A stretch of DNA of 5,675 bases from Bacteroidota bacterium (GTDB lineage Bacteria; Bacteroidota; Bacteroidia; Bacteroidales; WCHB1-69). Every line of letters begins with the position of its first letter. Positions within the stretch are counted from its first letter, which is position 1. The stretch lies in the NCBI GenBank assembly GCA_023392945.1, contig JAEWNB010000054.1, positions 1-5,675 on the forward strand, in the 5' to 3' direction. A model generated the notes under the pieces. The model worked only from the letters and a program-made list of their open reading frames with translations, did not search any database and was not told where the DNA came from. Shown here piece after piece: positions 1 to 5,455 of the stretch. The translations under genes were made by a program, and so were the position numbers.

Positions 1-187
1 TGTTCCCGTTAAAGAAGGCGAAACCATTGAAAGGGCGCTAAAAAAATTAAAAAGAAAATTTGAAAAGACCGGTGTAGTAAGAGAATTACGTAATAGACAA
101 AAATTCACTAAACCGAGTGTTATCAAAAGGGAACAAAAGTTGAAAGCTATTTATGTTCAACAACTTCAATCAAAAGAAGCAGAATAA
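1..187 (+). CDS. rpsU: 30S ribosomal protein bS21, C-terminal part (5' end outside window)
   Basis: The frame from base 2 gives 61 residues beginning VPVKEGETIERALKKLKRKF and ending in a TAA at 185-187. The VPVKEGE start, the basic helix KKLKRKFEKTG, the RELRNRQKFTKPS segment and the YVQQLQ tail are the bS21 signature. Bacteroidota bS21 proteins usually begin MIVVPVKEGE, so only about three codons appear to be missing. bS21 is a small-subunit platform protein. In Bacteroidota it helps sequester the 3' tail of 16S rRNA, which explains why most mRNAs there do not use Shine-Dalgarno pairing (family knowledge). A strong terminator follows 24 bases after the stop, so it probably forms its own transcript or ends one. 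Confidence 0.95.
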   Translation, partial: VPVKEGETIERALKKLKRKFEKTGVVRELRNRQKFTKPSVIKREQKLKAIYVQQLQSKEAE

Positions 188-211
188 AATAGTTGACACT
201 TTAGATAAAGG

Positions 212-240
212 GCGGATTTAAAAAAATCCGCTTTTTTTTT
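212..240 (+). terminator. Intrinsic terminator after rpsU
   Basis: A perfect 8-bp stem, GCGGATTT (212-219) with AAATCCGC (224-231), closes a four-base AAAA loop and is followed at once by nine T residues (232-240). This is a textbook rho-independent terminator for rpsU and separates it from xerC. The A run before the right arm mirrors the T run, so it might work partly in the other direction, but no minus-strand gene ends here. Confidence 0.93.
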
Positions 241-300
241 GATTTGTTTCTAACAAAATTGGTTGTTTTACGTTATGTAGATATATAATAATATAGTATA
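241..300 (+). promoter_or_regulatory. AT-rich leader upstream of xerC, possible promoter
   Basis: This 60-base stretch lies between the rpsU terminator and the xerC ATG, so a promoter is expected here if the terminator is efficient. A TATAAT-like string is seen at 284-289, with TTGTTT at 263-268 (15-base spacer) as the best upstream partner. I do not see a clean Bacteroidota promoter (TTG near -33 with TAnnTTTG near -7). If the TATAAT were used, the mRNA leader would be only a few bases long. No Shine-Dalgarno sequence precedes the ATG. The call rests mostly on position. Confidence 0.3.
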
Positions 301-1191
301 ATGAATTCCCTTTCAGGTTTTATTGATTACTTAAAATACGAAAAAAGAGGATCCTTAAATACTGTTACATCTTATACGACAGATTTGGAGCAATTTTTTG
401 CATATTTAGATCAAAAATTTCAAATCACTGATATTAAAGATATTGATTCAAAAATAATCAGAACATGGATTATAACATTAGTTGAAGAAGGGCTTAGCGC
501 AAGAAGCATAAACAGAAAAATCAGTTCTTTAAAATCATTCTTTAAATATCATAATCGCATAAAAACAATTTCATATAATCCAACACAGCAGATAACTGCT
601 CCCAAAATTGCAAAGCGCTTACCGGAATTTGTAGCCCAAGAAGACATGGAACGTTTGTTTAATGAGGATTTGTTTGCTGACACTTATGAAGGGTGGCGTG
701 ATCGTGTTATTATTGAACTTTTTTACTCCACCGGAATGCGTCTTTCAGAACTTATAAATTTAAAATTCCAAGATATCGATTTTTATGAGAAGAGCATAAA
801 AGTTCTTGGAAAAAGAAATAAAGAAAGAATTATTCCACTTGGAAATATTGCTATTGAGGCACTTCGAAAATATTTGTTGTTTTTTGAAAGCGAATTTGGT
901 GAAACAAAGAAATATTTACCTATCTTTGTTACCTCTAAAGCCAATAAAATTTATCCGAAAGCTGTTTATAAAATAGTTCGAAAATATCTGGATATGGTGA
1001 CCACAATTGACAAAAGAAGCCCTCACGTAATTCGTCATACCTTTGCAACGCATCTGTTGAATAACGGTGCAGACATTAATGCCATAAAAGAAATATTGGG
1101 ACATTCCAGTTTGGCAGCGACTCAAGTATACACTCACAATTCCATTGACAAATTAAAAGCTATATATAAACAAGCCCATCCAAGGGCATAA
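301..1191 (+). CDS. xerC: Tyrosine recombinase XerC
   Basis: This 296-residue protein has the normal XerC/XerD length. Residues 1-100 form the SAM-like N-terminal core-binding domain; residues from about 107 form the catalytic domain. The full catalytic set is visible: R147 in TGMRLSE, K171 in LGKRNKER, H242 and R245 in HVIRHTFATHLL, H268 in LGHSS, and the nucleophile Y277 in TQVYTH. It should cut and rejoin DNA at the chromosomal dif site, with a partner recombinase, to resolve chromosome dimers before division. Its place between rpsU and hpf is a conserved Bacteroidota arrangement (recalled, not searched) and argues for the housekeeping protein rather than a phage or transposon integrase. 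XerC versus XerD cannot be settled from sequence alone; the symbol follows the context. The ATG at 301 has no Shine-Dalgarno, and the stop lies 14 bases before hpf. Confidence 0.9.
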   Translation: MNSLSGFIDYLKYEKRGSLNTVTSYTTDLEQFFAYLDQKFQITDIKDIDSKIIRTWIITLVEEGLSARSINRKISSLKSFFKYHNRIKTISYNPTQQITAPKIAKRLPEFVAQEDMERLFNEDLFADTYEGWRDRVIIELFYSTGMRLSELINLKFQDIDFYEKSIKVLGKRNKERIIPLGNIAIEALRKYLLFFESEFGETKKYLPIFVTSKANKIYPKAVYKIVRKYLDMVTTIDKRSPHVIRHTFATHLLNNGADINAIKEILGHSSLAATQVYTHNSIDKLKAIYKQAHPRA

Positions 1192-1193
1192 AA

Positions 1194-1201
1194 AAGGAGG
1201 T
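1194..1201 (+). promoter_or_regulatory. Strong Shine-Dalgarno sequence of hpf
   Basis: AAGGAGGT can pair over eight consecutive bases with the usual 3' end of bacterial 16S rRNA, and its last G lies five bases before the hpf ATG at 1206, which is ideal spacing. It fixes the hpf start. No other gene start in the window has a comparable element: xerC, the phosphopantetheinyl transferase and rfbB have none, and the AAGGA before the acetyltransferase gene directly abuts its ATG. Confidence 0.88.
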
Positions 1202-1205
1202 CATT

Positions 1206-1505
1206 ATGAATATTAACATTACATCTGTCCATTTTAAAGCAGATCAAAAACTTGAAAATTTTATTACTGAAAAAGTTGAAAAAATGTCAAAAGTCTATGA
1301 CGGCATTCTTAGCTCTGAAGTGACTTTAAAACTGGAAAACACCGAAAGACCTGAAAACAAAACTTGCGAAATTAATATGAAAATTCGTGGCAATAATGTT
1401 TTAGCCGGGAAAACCGCAAAAACATTTGAAGAAGCAACTGATTTGGCTGTGGAAGCCACAAGAAAGCAACTTCAGAAAATAAAAGATAAAGAACGCGGTA
1501 ATTAA
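1206..1505 (+). CDS. hpf: Ribosome hibernation promoting factor, short form (HPF/RaiA family)
   Basis: The 99-residue protein matches the short HPF/YfiA (RaiA) fold in length and pattern: strand INITSVHFKA (3-12), helix 13-30, strands at about 35-46, 52-62 and 64-71, and a long basic C-terminal helix 73-95 (EEATDLAVEATRKQLQKIKDK). There is no C-terminal dimerisation domain as in long HPF. Members bind the 30S decoding centre and mRNA/tRNA channel and silence ribosomes in stationary phase or starvation. It lies 14 bases after xerC and six bases before the next gene, so it is probably co-transcribed. Its strong Shine-Dalgarno suggests translational control different from its neighbours. Whether it acts as HPF-like (dimer-promoting) or RaiA-like (dimer-blocking) cannot be told from this sequence. 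Confidence 0.92.
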   Translation: MNINITSVHFKADQKLENFITEKVEKMSKVYDGILSSEVTLKLENTERPENKTCEINMKIRGNNVLAGKTAKTFEEATDLAVEATRKQLQKIKDKERGN

Positions 1506-1511
1506 TATCGT

Positions 1512-2129
1512 ATGCCCGTAATTTTTTCTAATAAAATTGACTCTTCCACCTCTCTATGTGTATGGCACATAACAGAGACGGAAGAGTCTCTTTTTTCAAA
1601 CCTAATTTTAAATGATGATGATATTGCAAATATCATTCGCCTTAAATTAAATAAACGAAGAGTAGAAAAGTTGGCTTGTCGTCAATGTTTAGCTTATCTT
1701 CTTAAAGATAACAATATTGACCTTCACTATGGGAGCCATGGAGAACCGATTATTCATAATTACTATATTTCATTTTCTCATTCTGACAAATTTGCAGCAG
1801 TAGCTATTTCAAAAAAGTATCCTGTGGGTATTGATATTGAGAAAATGGGAACAAGAATTATTCCTCTGACGTATAAATTTATGAATGAAAAGGAATTGGA
1901 AATATCAGAATCTAATAATCCTGAATATTTTCATTATTTTTGGGGTGCAAAAGAGGCCATTTACAAAATTTACAAAGAGAAAAATTTAGATTTTAAAGAG
2001 AATATTTTAGTTAAAAAAAATCAACAAAAGGGGTATTTATTGTCCGGAAAAACTAAAAGTGAATTTAAAATATACAATTGGGTAGTTGAAAAAATGATGT
2101 TAGTTTGTGTTACTAAAATGAATGATTAA
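1512..2129 (+). CDS. 4'-phosphopantetheinyl transferase, Sfp type
   Basis: This 205-residue protein carries the Sfp-type motifs in order: KRRVEKLACRQCL (48-60), HGEPII (76-81), ISFSHS (86-91), VGIDIEK (105-111) and FWGAKEAIYK (143-152). D108, E110 and E148 fit the Mg2+-binding acids and K147/K152 the conserved lysines. It should transfer the phosphopantetheine arm of CoA onto a serine of an acyl or peptidyl carrier protein in the cytoplasm. The carrier is unknown: no carrier protein, polyketide or peptide synthetase gene is nearby, so it may be the cell's general enzyme for fatty acid ACP, or have a special target. The N-terminus (MPVIFSNKID, then WHITETEESL) resembles relatives from Bacteroidota, supporting the ATG at 1512, six bases after hpf. 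There is no Shine-Dalgarno. Codons 10-26 form a strong hairpin (separate entry). Confidence 0.9.
   Translation: MPVIFSNKIDSSTSLCVWHITETEESLFSNLILNDDDIANIIRLKLNKRRVEKLACRQCLAYLLKDNNIDLHYGSHGEPIIHNYYISFSHSDKFAAVAISKKYPVGIDIEKMGTRIIPLTYKFMNEKELEISESNNPEYFHYFWGAKEAIYKIYKEKNLDFKENILVKKNQQKGYLLSGKTKSEFKIYNWVVEKMMLVCVTKMND
1539..1596 (+). promoter_or_regulatory. Hairpin plus T run inside the start of the phosphopantetheinyl transferase gene (candidate attenuator)
   Basis: Three nested stems are seen: GACTCTTCC (1539-1547) with GGAAGAGTC (1580-1588), TCTCT (1551-1555) with AGAGA (1574-1578), and ATGTG (1556-1560) with CACAT (1566-1570), closing a five-base loop. This gives 19 base pairs broken only by a 3/1 internal loop and a three-base bulge. 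Two bases later come six T residues (1591-1596). The layout resembles an intrinsic terminator, placed about 85 bases after the hpf stop but within the next coding region. As RNA it could reduce read-through from hpf into the downstream genes, protect the hpf mRNA 3' end, or affect translation. The structure is seen; the function is inferred. Translation through it would tend to prevent folding. Confidence 0.5.
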
Positions 2130-2132
2130 GGA

Positions 2133-2696
2133 ATGGATTTTGAAATAAGAGTAGCTAAAAACAATGATGCTAAAAGGCTTTCTTCCTTAAACTCCAAATG
2201 GCAGGGAGAGCGTATGGATGAAAATTCAAAAAAAAAATACGGATTTCTATCTGCTTCTTTTTCTGAAGATGATTTCAAAATTTTAATTTCACATGAGGAT
2301 GTTGTTGTGGCAACTTATGGGAATCTAATTATTGGCTATTATCTTATTAATAATTATGTTGACACTGAAAAATTCAGACTTGGAAGATCGATTGTCCAAA
2401 AAATAAAAAATGATACTAAAATTCCTTCAGGTGGTAAAGTCGGTCTTGGGGCTCAAGTTCTTATAGATTTGGATTATCGGGGAAATAATCTTACTAATAA
2501 AATGCTTTATCTGCTATGTAAAAATGTGAGTCATACATATGATTATTTATATAGTTCAATCAAAAAAAATAACATTCAATCAATTAAATCAAACTTGAGA
2601 AACGGATGGAAGATTGTTGACGAAGATGATACTCTTTTTTTTGTATTTTTGCAAACAAAGGATTATTTATTGAATTCAAAAAATTTTGAGAGATGA
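2133..2696 (+). CDS. GNAT-family N-acetyltransferase (probable)
   Basis: The 187-residue protein follows the GNAT layout: strand and helix IRVAKNNDAKRLSSLN (5-20), the paired strands VVVATYGNLIIGYYLINNY (57-75), strand 4 VGLGAQVLIDLDYRG (103-117), the helix of motif A (118-132), then IKKNNIQSIKSNLRNGWKIV (143-162), which matches the N-x-x-S and GFK(x)V pattern of motif B. It would transfer an acetyl or other acyl group from CoA to an amine; the substrate cannot be read from the sequence. The pyrophosphate loop is atypical: R116-G-N-N-L-T121 instead of the usual R/Q-x-x-G-x-G/A. The gene starts three bases after the preceding stop and overlaps rfbB by ATGA, so the three are likely co-translated. 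A role in acetylating an amino sugar made from the RfbB product is possible but unproven; the dehydratase is usually not paired this way. Confidence 0.7.
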   Translation: MDFEIRVAKNNDAKRLSSLNSKWQGERMDENSKKKYGFLSASFSEDDFKILISHEDVVVATYGNLIIGYYLINNYVDTEKFRLGRSIVQKIKNDTKIPSGGKVGLGAQVLIDLDYRGNNLTNKMLYLLCKNVSHTYDYLYSSIKKNNIQSIKSNLRNGWKIVDEDDTLFFVFLQTKDYLLNSKNFER

Positions 2697-3745
2697 AAAA
2701 TATATTAATCACAGGAGGTGCGGGATTTATAGGATCTCATGTAGTTAGATTATTTGTCAACAAATATCCTGATTACCGAATATTCAATCTTGACAAACTC
2801 ACTTACTGCGGAAATTTAGAAAATCTTAAAGACATAGAAACCAAGAAAAATTACCAATTTATTAAAGGTGATATTGTTGATAATGAATTTATTACAAAAA
2901 TATTTCAGCAATATCGTTTTGAGGGAGTTATTCACTTGGCAGCTGAATCTCATGTTGATCGTTCCATAACTAACCCAATGGAATTCATATATACTAATGT
3001 TATCGGAACAGTAAATTTGCTCAATGCGTCAAAAAATATTTGGAAAGATTGTTTTGAAGGAAAACTTTTTTATCACATCTCAACCGATGAAGTTTACGGC
3101 ACATTAGGAGATACAGGCGCTTTCAACGAAAAGAGTCCATACGACCCACACAGTCCCTATTCTGCTTCAAAAGCTAGTTCTGACCATTTTGTCAGAGCTT
3201 ATCATGACACCTATAAACTGCCGGTTGTTATTTCCAACTGTTCAAACAATTACGGTCCAAATCAATTTCCTGAAAAGTTAATTCCATTATTCATCAATAA
3301 CATCAAACAAAACAATCCATTGCCTGTATATGGTAAGGGAATCAATGTTCGAGATTGGCTCTATGTTGAGGACCATGCCAAAGCAATAGATATTATTTTT
3401 CATCATGCCAAAAATGGCGAGACCTATAATATTGGGGGTAATAACGAATGGAAAAATATTGATTTGATTAAGGAATTAATTAAAATAATGGATGATAAAC
3501 TTGGTCGACCCATAGGCTCATCAGAGAAACTCATCACTTATGTTACTGATCGGGCAGGCCATGATCTTCGATATGCCATTGATGCAAGAAAACTTAAAAA
3601 AGAACTCGGATGGGAACCTGAGATTAAATTCTCCGAAGGATTTAAAAAAACGGTCGATTGGTATTTAAATAATGAAAAATGGCTTAAAAATGTCACATCC
3701 GGGGCCTATCAAGAATACTACAAAAAAATGTATCATAATAGATAA
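2693..3745 (+). CDS. rfbB: dTDP-glucose 4,6-dehydratase
   Basis: The 350-residue protein has the family's usual length and full set of motifs: NAD-binding GGAGFIGSH (8-16), LDKLTYCGNLENL (33-45), HLAAESHVDRSI (81-92), catalytic STDEVYG (130-136, with T131, D132, E133), YSASKAS (156-162, with Y156 and K160), NNYGPNQFPEKLIP (185-198), RDWLYVEDH (220-228) and DRAGHDLRYAID (286-297). It is an extended short-chain dehydrogenase/reductase that converts dTDP-glucose to dTDP-4-keto-6-deoxyglucose, the second step towards dTDP-L-rhamnose and other deoxysugars for surface polysaccharides; it is cytoplasmic. Its ATG overlaps the previous stop (ATGA), indicating translational coupling. The usual partners rfbA, rfbC and rfbD are not in the window, and the next gene is convergent, so this copy ends its transcript and depends on partners elsewhere. 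Confidence 0.95.
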   Translation: MKNILITGGAGFIGSHVVRLFVNKYPDYRIFNLDKLTYCGNLENLKDIETKKNYQFIKGDIVDNEFITKIFQQYRFEGVIHLAAESHVDRSITNPMEFIYTNVIGTVNLLNASKNIWKDCFEGKLFYHISTDEVYGTLGDTGAFNEKSPYDPHSPYSASKASSDHFVRAYHDTYKLPVVISNCSNNYGPNQFPEKLIPLFINNIKQNNPLPVYGKGINVRDWLYVEDHAKAIDIIFHHAKNGETYNIGGNNEWKNIDLIKELIKIMDDKLGRPIGSSEKLITYVTDRAGHDLRYAIDARKLKKELGWEPEIKFSEGFKKTVDWYLNNEKWLKNVTSGAYQEYYKKMYHNR

Positions 3746-3883
3746 TCTATTTAGATAAACAATCAACATAGATACGTTGGGTTAATTGTTGGAGCCAAAA
3801 AACGGTCGTTGAATTCCGTATACCCAATTCATGAAAACATTAATTAAAAATGTCAGGAATGAATAATAAAAGATGGTTATTCC
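3746..3883. other. Convergent intergenic region between rfbB and the YigZ-family gene
   Basis: The 138 bases hold no credible gene. Two weak inverted repeats are visible. One pairs AACAATCAAC (3758-3767) with GTTAATTGTT (3781-3790), nine of ten positions, with a 13-base loop and no T run. The other pairs AGGAAT (3855-3860) with ATTCCT (3879-3884) and overlaps the stop of the minus-strand gene; read on the minus strand it is followed three bases later by ATTTTT. Either could help end transcription from its side, but neither is a convincing intrinsic terminator. A 13-codon ATG frame at 3850-3891 is too short to support. Confidence 0.6.
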
Positions 3884-4489
3884 TTACTTAACAAACTCAA
3901 TTTTAACATTAGGAATTTTCCTCAAGGATAAAAGGAATTTATCAGCTTCATTACGGCGGACGGTAAAAGTAATCATATATTTATCCAAATAAGTCTGATT
4001 ACTGATTTTAATAGCATCATTTTTAAGCACTTTCATGACAGCATTCATTTCCGGGAAATCAAATAAGAGTCTATAGGTTTCATCAATAGTTTTTTCAATT
4101 ATGATATTAGCATCAATAGCATCTTTAGCAGCAGTTCTGTATGCATTTATCAATCCGGGAATACCCAGTTTAATTCCACCGAAATATCTGACCACAACAA
4201 CAAGCACATTAGTAAGATCATAAGACAACAACTGTCCGTAGATTGGTCTCCCGGCACTACCGGAAGGTTCGCCATCATCGTTAACACGATAAGCATTTTT
4301 TTCGGCTCCCAAAATATACGCATAGGAATGGTGTCTGGCATCATAATAAGATTTTCGGATATCGGCAAGACATTGCTTCACCTGATCTTCATTTTCAACC
4401 GGAAAAGCAAGAGCAATAAAACGGCTACCTTTTTCTGTATAAAGACCTTTAGAATGATCAGCCAATGTTTTATATGTGTCGTCGAACAT
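3884..4489 (-). CDS. YigZ/IMPACT-family protein (UPF0029)
   Basis: From the ATG at 4489 the protein has 201 residues. Numbered from that start, it shows KGSRFIALAFPV (20-31), DARHHSYAYILG (49-60), the family hallmark RVNDDGEPSGSAGRPI (67-82) and VVVVRYFGGIKLGIPGLINAY (96-116), followed by a ferredoxin-like C-terminal domain from about residue 131. The family includes E. coli YigZ and eukaryotic IMPACT, a regulator of the kinase GCN2; the bacterial role is not established, though RNA or translation-related functions have been suggested. Relatives typically begin a few residues before DTYKTI, which favours the ATG at 4489; the ATG at 4501 adds four residues and a TTG at 4516 adds nine. With any of these starts, the gene begins inside the end of ribD (20 to 47 bases of overlap), so translation of the two is probably coupled. 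Confidence 0.9.
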   Translation of the reverse strand: MFDDTYKTLADHSKGLYTEKGSRFIALAFPVENEDQVKQCLADIRKSYYDARHHSYAYILGAEKNAYRVNDDGEPSGSAGRPIYGQLLSYDLTNVLVVVVRYFGGIKLGIPGLINAYRTAAKDAIDANIIIEKTIDETYRLLFDFPEMNAVMKVLKNDAIKISNQTYLDKYMITFTVRRNEADKFLLSLRKIPNVKIEFVK

Positions 4490-5441
4490 ATCGGATAACA
4501 TTATTATTAATAACAACTTCCCTATCAGGCATTTGATTGATTATTGGGGCTTCCAGACCTTTTTCCCAATGCTGATTGCCAATTAAAATTCGCGCTTCAT
4601 CCCACAAGCCCGCATTCAAAAAGCTGTCTAAAGTTTTACGACCACCTTCAACCAACAGCGACTGGATATTTTGAGAATAAAGTACGCTCATGGCTTCAGT
4701 CAAATTTTCAGGAAGCATCGAATAATAATCCGAAGAGGAAGCAACATCACGATTCATAACAAATCGTGCAGGATTTTTACCAGAATACAATCTATTTGTA
4801 AGTTGCGGTTTATCGTGAATCATAGTATTATATCCTATTAAAATGGCATCTTCTTCACTACGCCACTTATGAACGATCACTCTTAATTCCTGATTAGTAA
4901 TCCAATAGGATTCAATATCACCCTCATTTCTTCTTTCAATATCCATAAATCCATCAGCCGTTTGCGCCCATTTCAAAATAATATAAGGACGCTTAAGATT
5001 ATGAAAAGTAAAGAATCTCCGATTCAACTCTCGGCATTGATCTTCCAAAATATTGACAATAATATTTACTCCTGCACTATTTAATTTGCTGACACCTTGA
5101 CCGTTGACTTTAGCATTAGGATCAATATTTCCAATCACAACCTCAGGAATTCCTGCCTGAATAATTGCATCGGCACAAGGTGGCGTTTTCCCAAAATGAG
5201 AACAAGGTTCCAAATTAACAAAGAGGGTGGATTTTTTGAGTAAGTCGGGATTTTTAACTGAATGGATAGCATTAATTTCAGCATGATTATCTCCATATTG
5301 TCGATGCCAACCTTCCCCAATAATCAATCCATCTATCACAATAACAGCCCCCACCATTGGATTAGGTTGTACTCTACCCAATCCTAAAGAAGCCAGTTCA
5401 AGGCATCTTTGCATATAACATTCAAGCAGGGATTTTTGCAT
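4470..5441 (-). CDS. ribD: Bifunctional riboflavin biosynthesis protein RibD (pyrimidine deaminase/reductase)
   Basis: The N-terminal half is a cytidine-deaminase-like domain: PNPMVGAVIV (26-35), zinc ligands and catalytic acid in HAE (H53, E55), and PCSHFGKTPPC (C80 and C89). The C-terminal half is the NADPH-dependent reductase: RPYIILKWAQTADGFMD (151-167), WITNQELR (180-187), AILIGYNTMIHDKPQLTNR (199-217) and SLLVEGGRKTLDSFLNAGLWDEA (261-283). The enzyme deaminates the pyrimidine made from GTP by RibA and then reduces its ribosyl side chain, steps two and three of riboflavin synthesis. At 323 residues it is somewhat short; the shortening lies in the reductase between MNRD (229-232) and the VEGG motif, a variable region. 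The ATG at 5441 gives the usual distance to the first motif. The other rib genes are not in the window, which is common in this phylum. Confidence 0.95.
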   Translation of the reverse strand: MQKSLLECYMQRCLELASLGLGRVQPNPMVGAVIVIDGLIIGEGWHRQYGDNHAEINAIHSVKNPDLLKKSTLFVNLEPCSHFGKTPPCADAIIQAGIPEVVIGNIDPNAKVNGQGVSKLNSAGVNIIVNILEDQCRELNRRFFTFHNLKRPYIILKWAQTADGFMDIERRNEGDIESYWITNQELRVIVHKWRSEEDAILIGYNTMIHDKPQLTNRLYSGKNPARFVMNRDVASSSDYYSMLPENLTEAMSVLYSQNIQSLLVEGGRKTLDSFLNAGLWDEARILIGNQHWEKGLEAPIINQMPDREVVINNNVIRYVRRHI

Positions 5442-5455
5442 AATTAATAAACTAA

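Noticed and set aside
193..198. TTGACA after the rpsU stop as a -35 promoter element for xerC
   Set aside because: It lies upstream of the rpsU terminator, so a transcript from it would run into the hairpin, and no matching -10 or TAnnTTTG box is at proper spacing.
916..1137. A 73-residue minus-strand frame within xerC
   Set aside because: It lies wholly inside a gene with complete catalytic motifs on the other strand, and its translation resembles no protein family.
1174..1187. GCCC/GGGC hairpin just before the hpf Shine-Dalgarno, as a regulatory element
   Set aside because: Four base pairs at the end of the xerC coding region, within chance expectation, and it does not cover the ribosome binding site.
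301..1191. The tyrosine recombinase as integrase of a mobile element
   Set aside because: It lies between rpsU and hpf, a conserved housekeeping position, has standard Xer length and motifs, and no tRNA, direct repeats or phage or transposon genes flank it.
3802..3819. ACGG/CCGT inverted repeat next to an A run, as a minus-strand terminator
   Set aside because: Only four base pairs around a ten-base loop; too weak even though six T residues follow on the minus strand.
4150..4368. A 72-residue minus-strand frame within the YigZ-family gene
   Set aside because: Same strand but a different frame inside the conserved DDGEPSGSAGRP region; no independent support.
4544..4759. A 71-residue + strand frame opposite ribD
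   Set aside because: Shadow of the well-supported ribD reductase domain; composition is unlike a real protein and there is no ribosome binding site.
5135..5320. A 61-residue minus-strand frame within ribD
   Set aside because: Overlaps the deaminase motifs of ribD in another frame and shows no family features.
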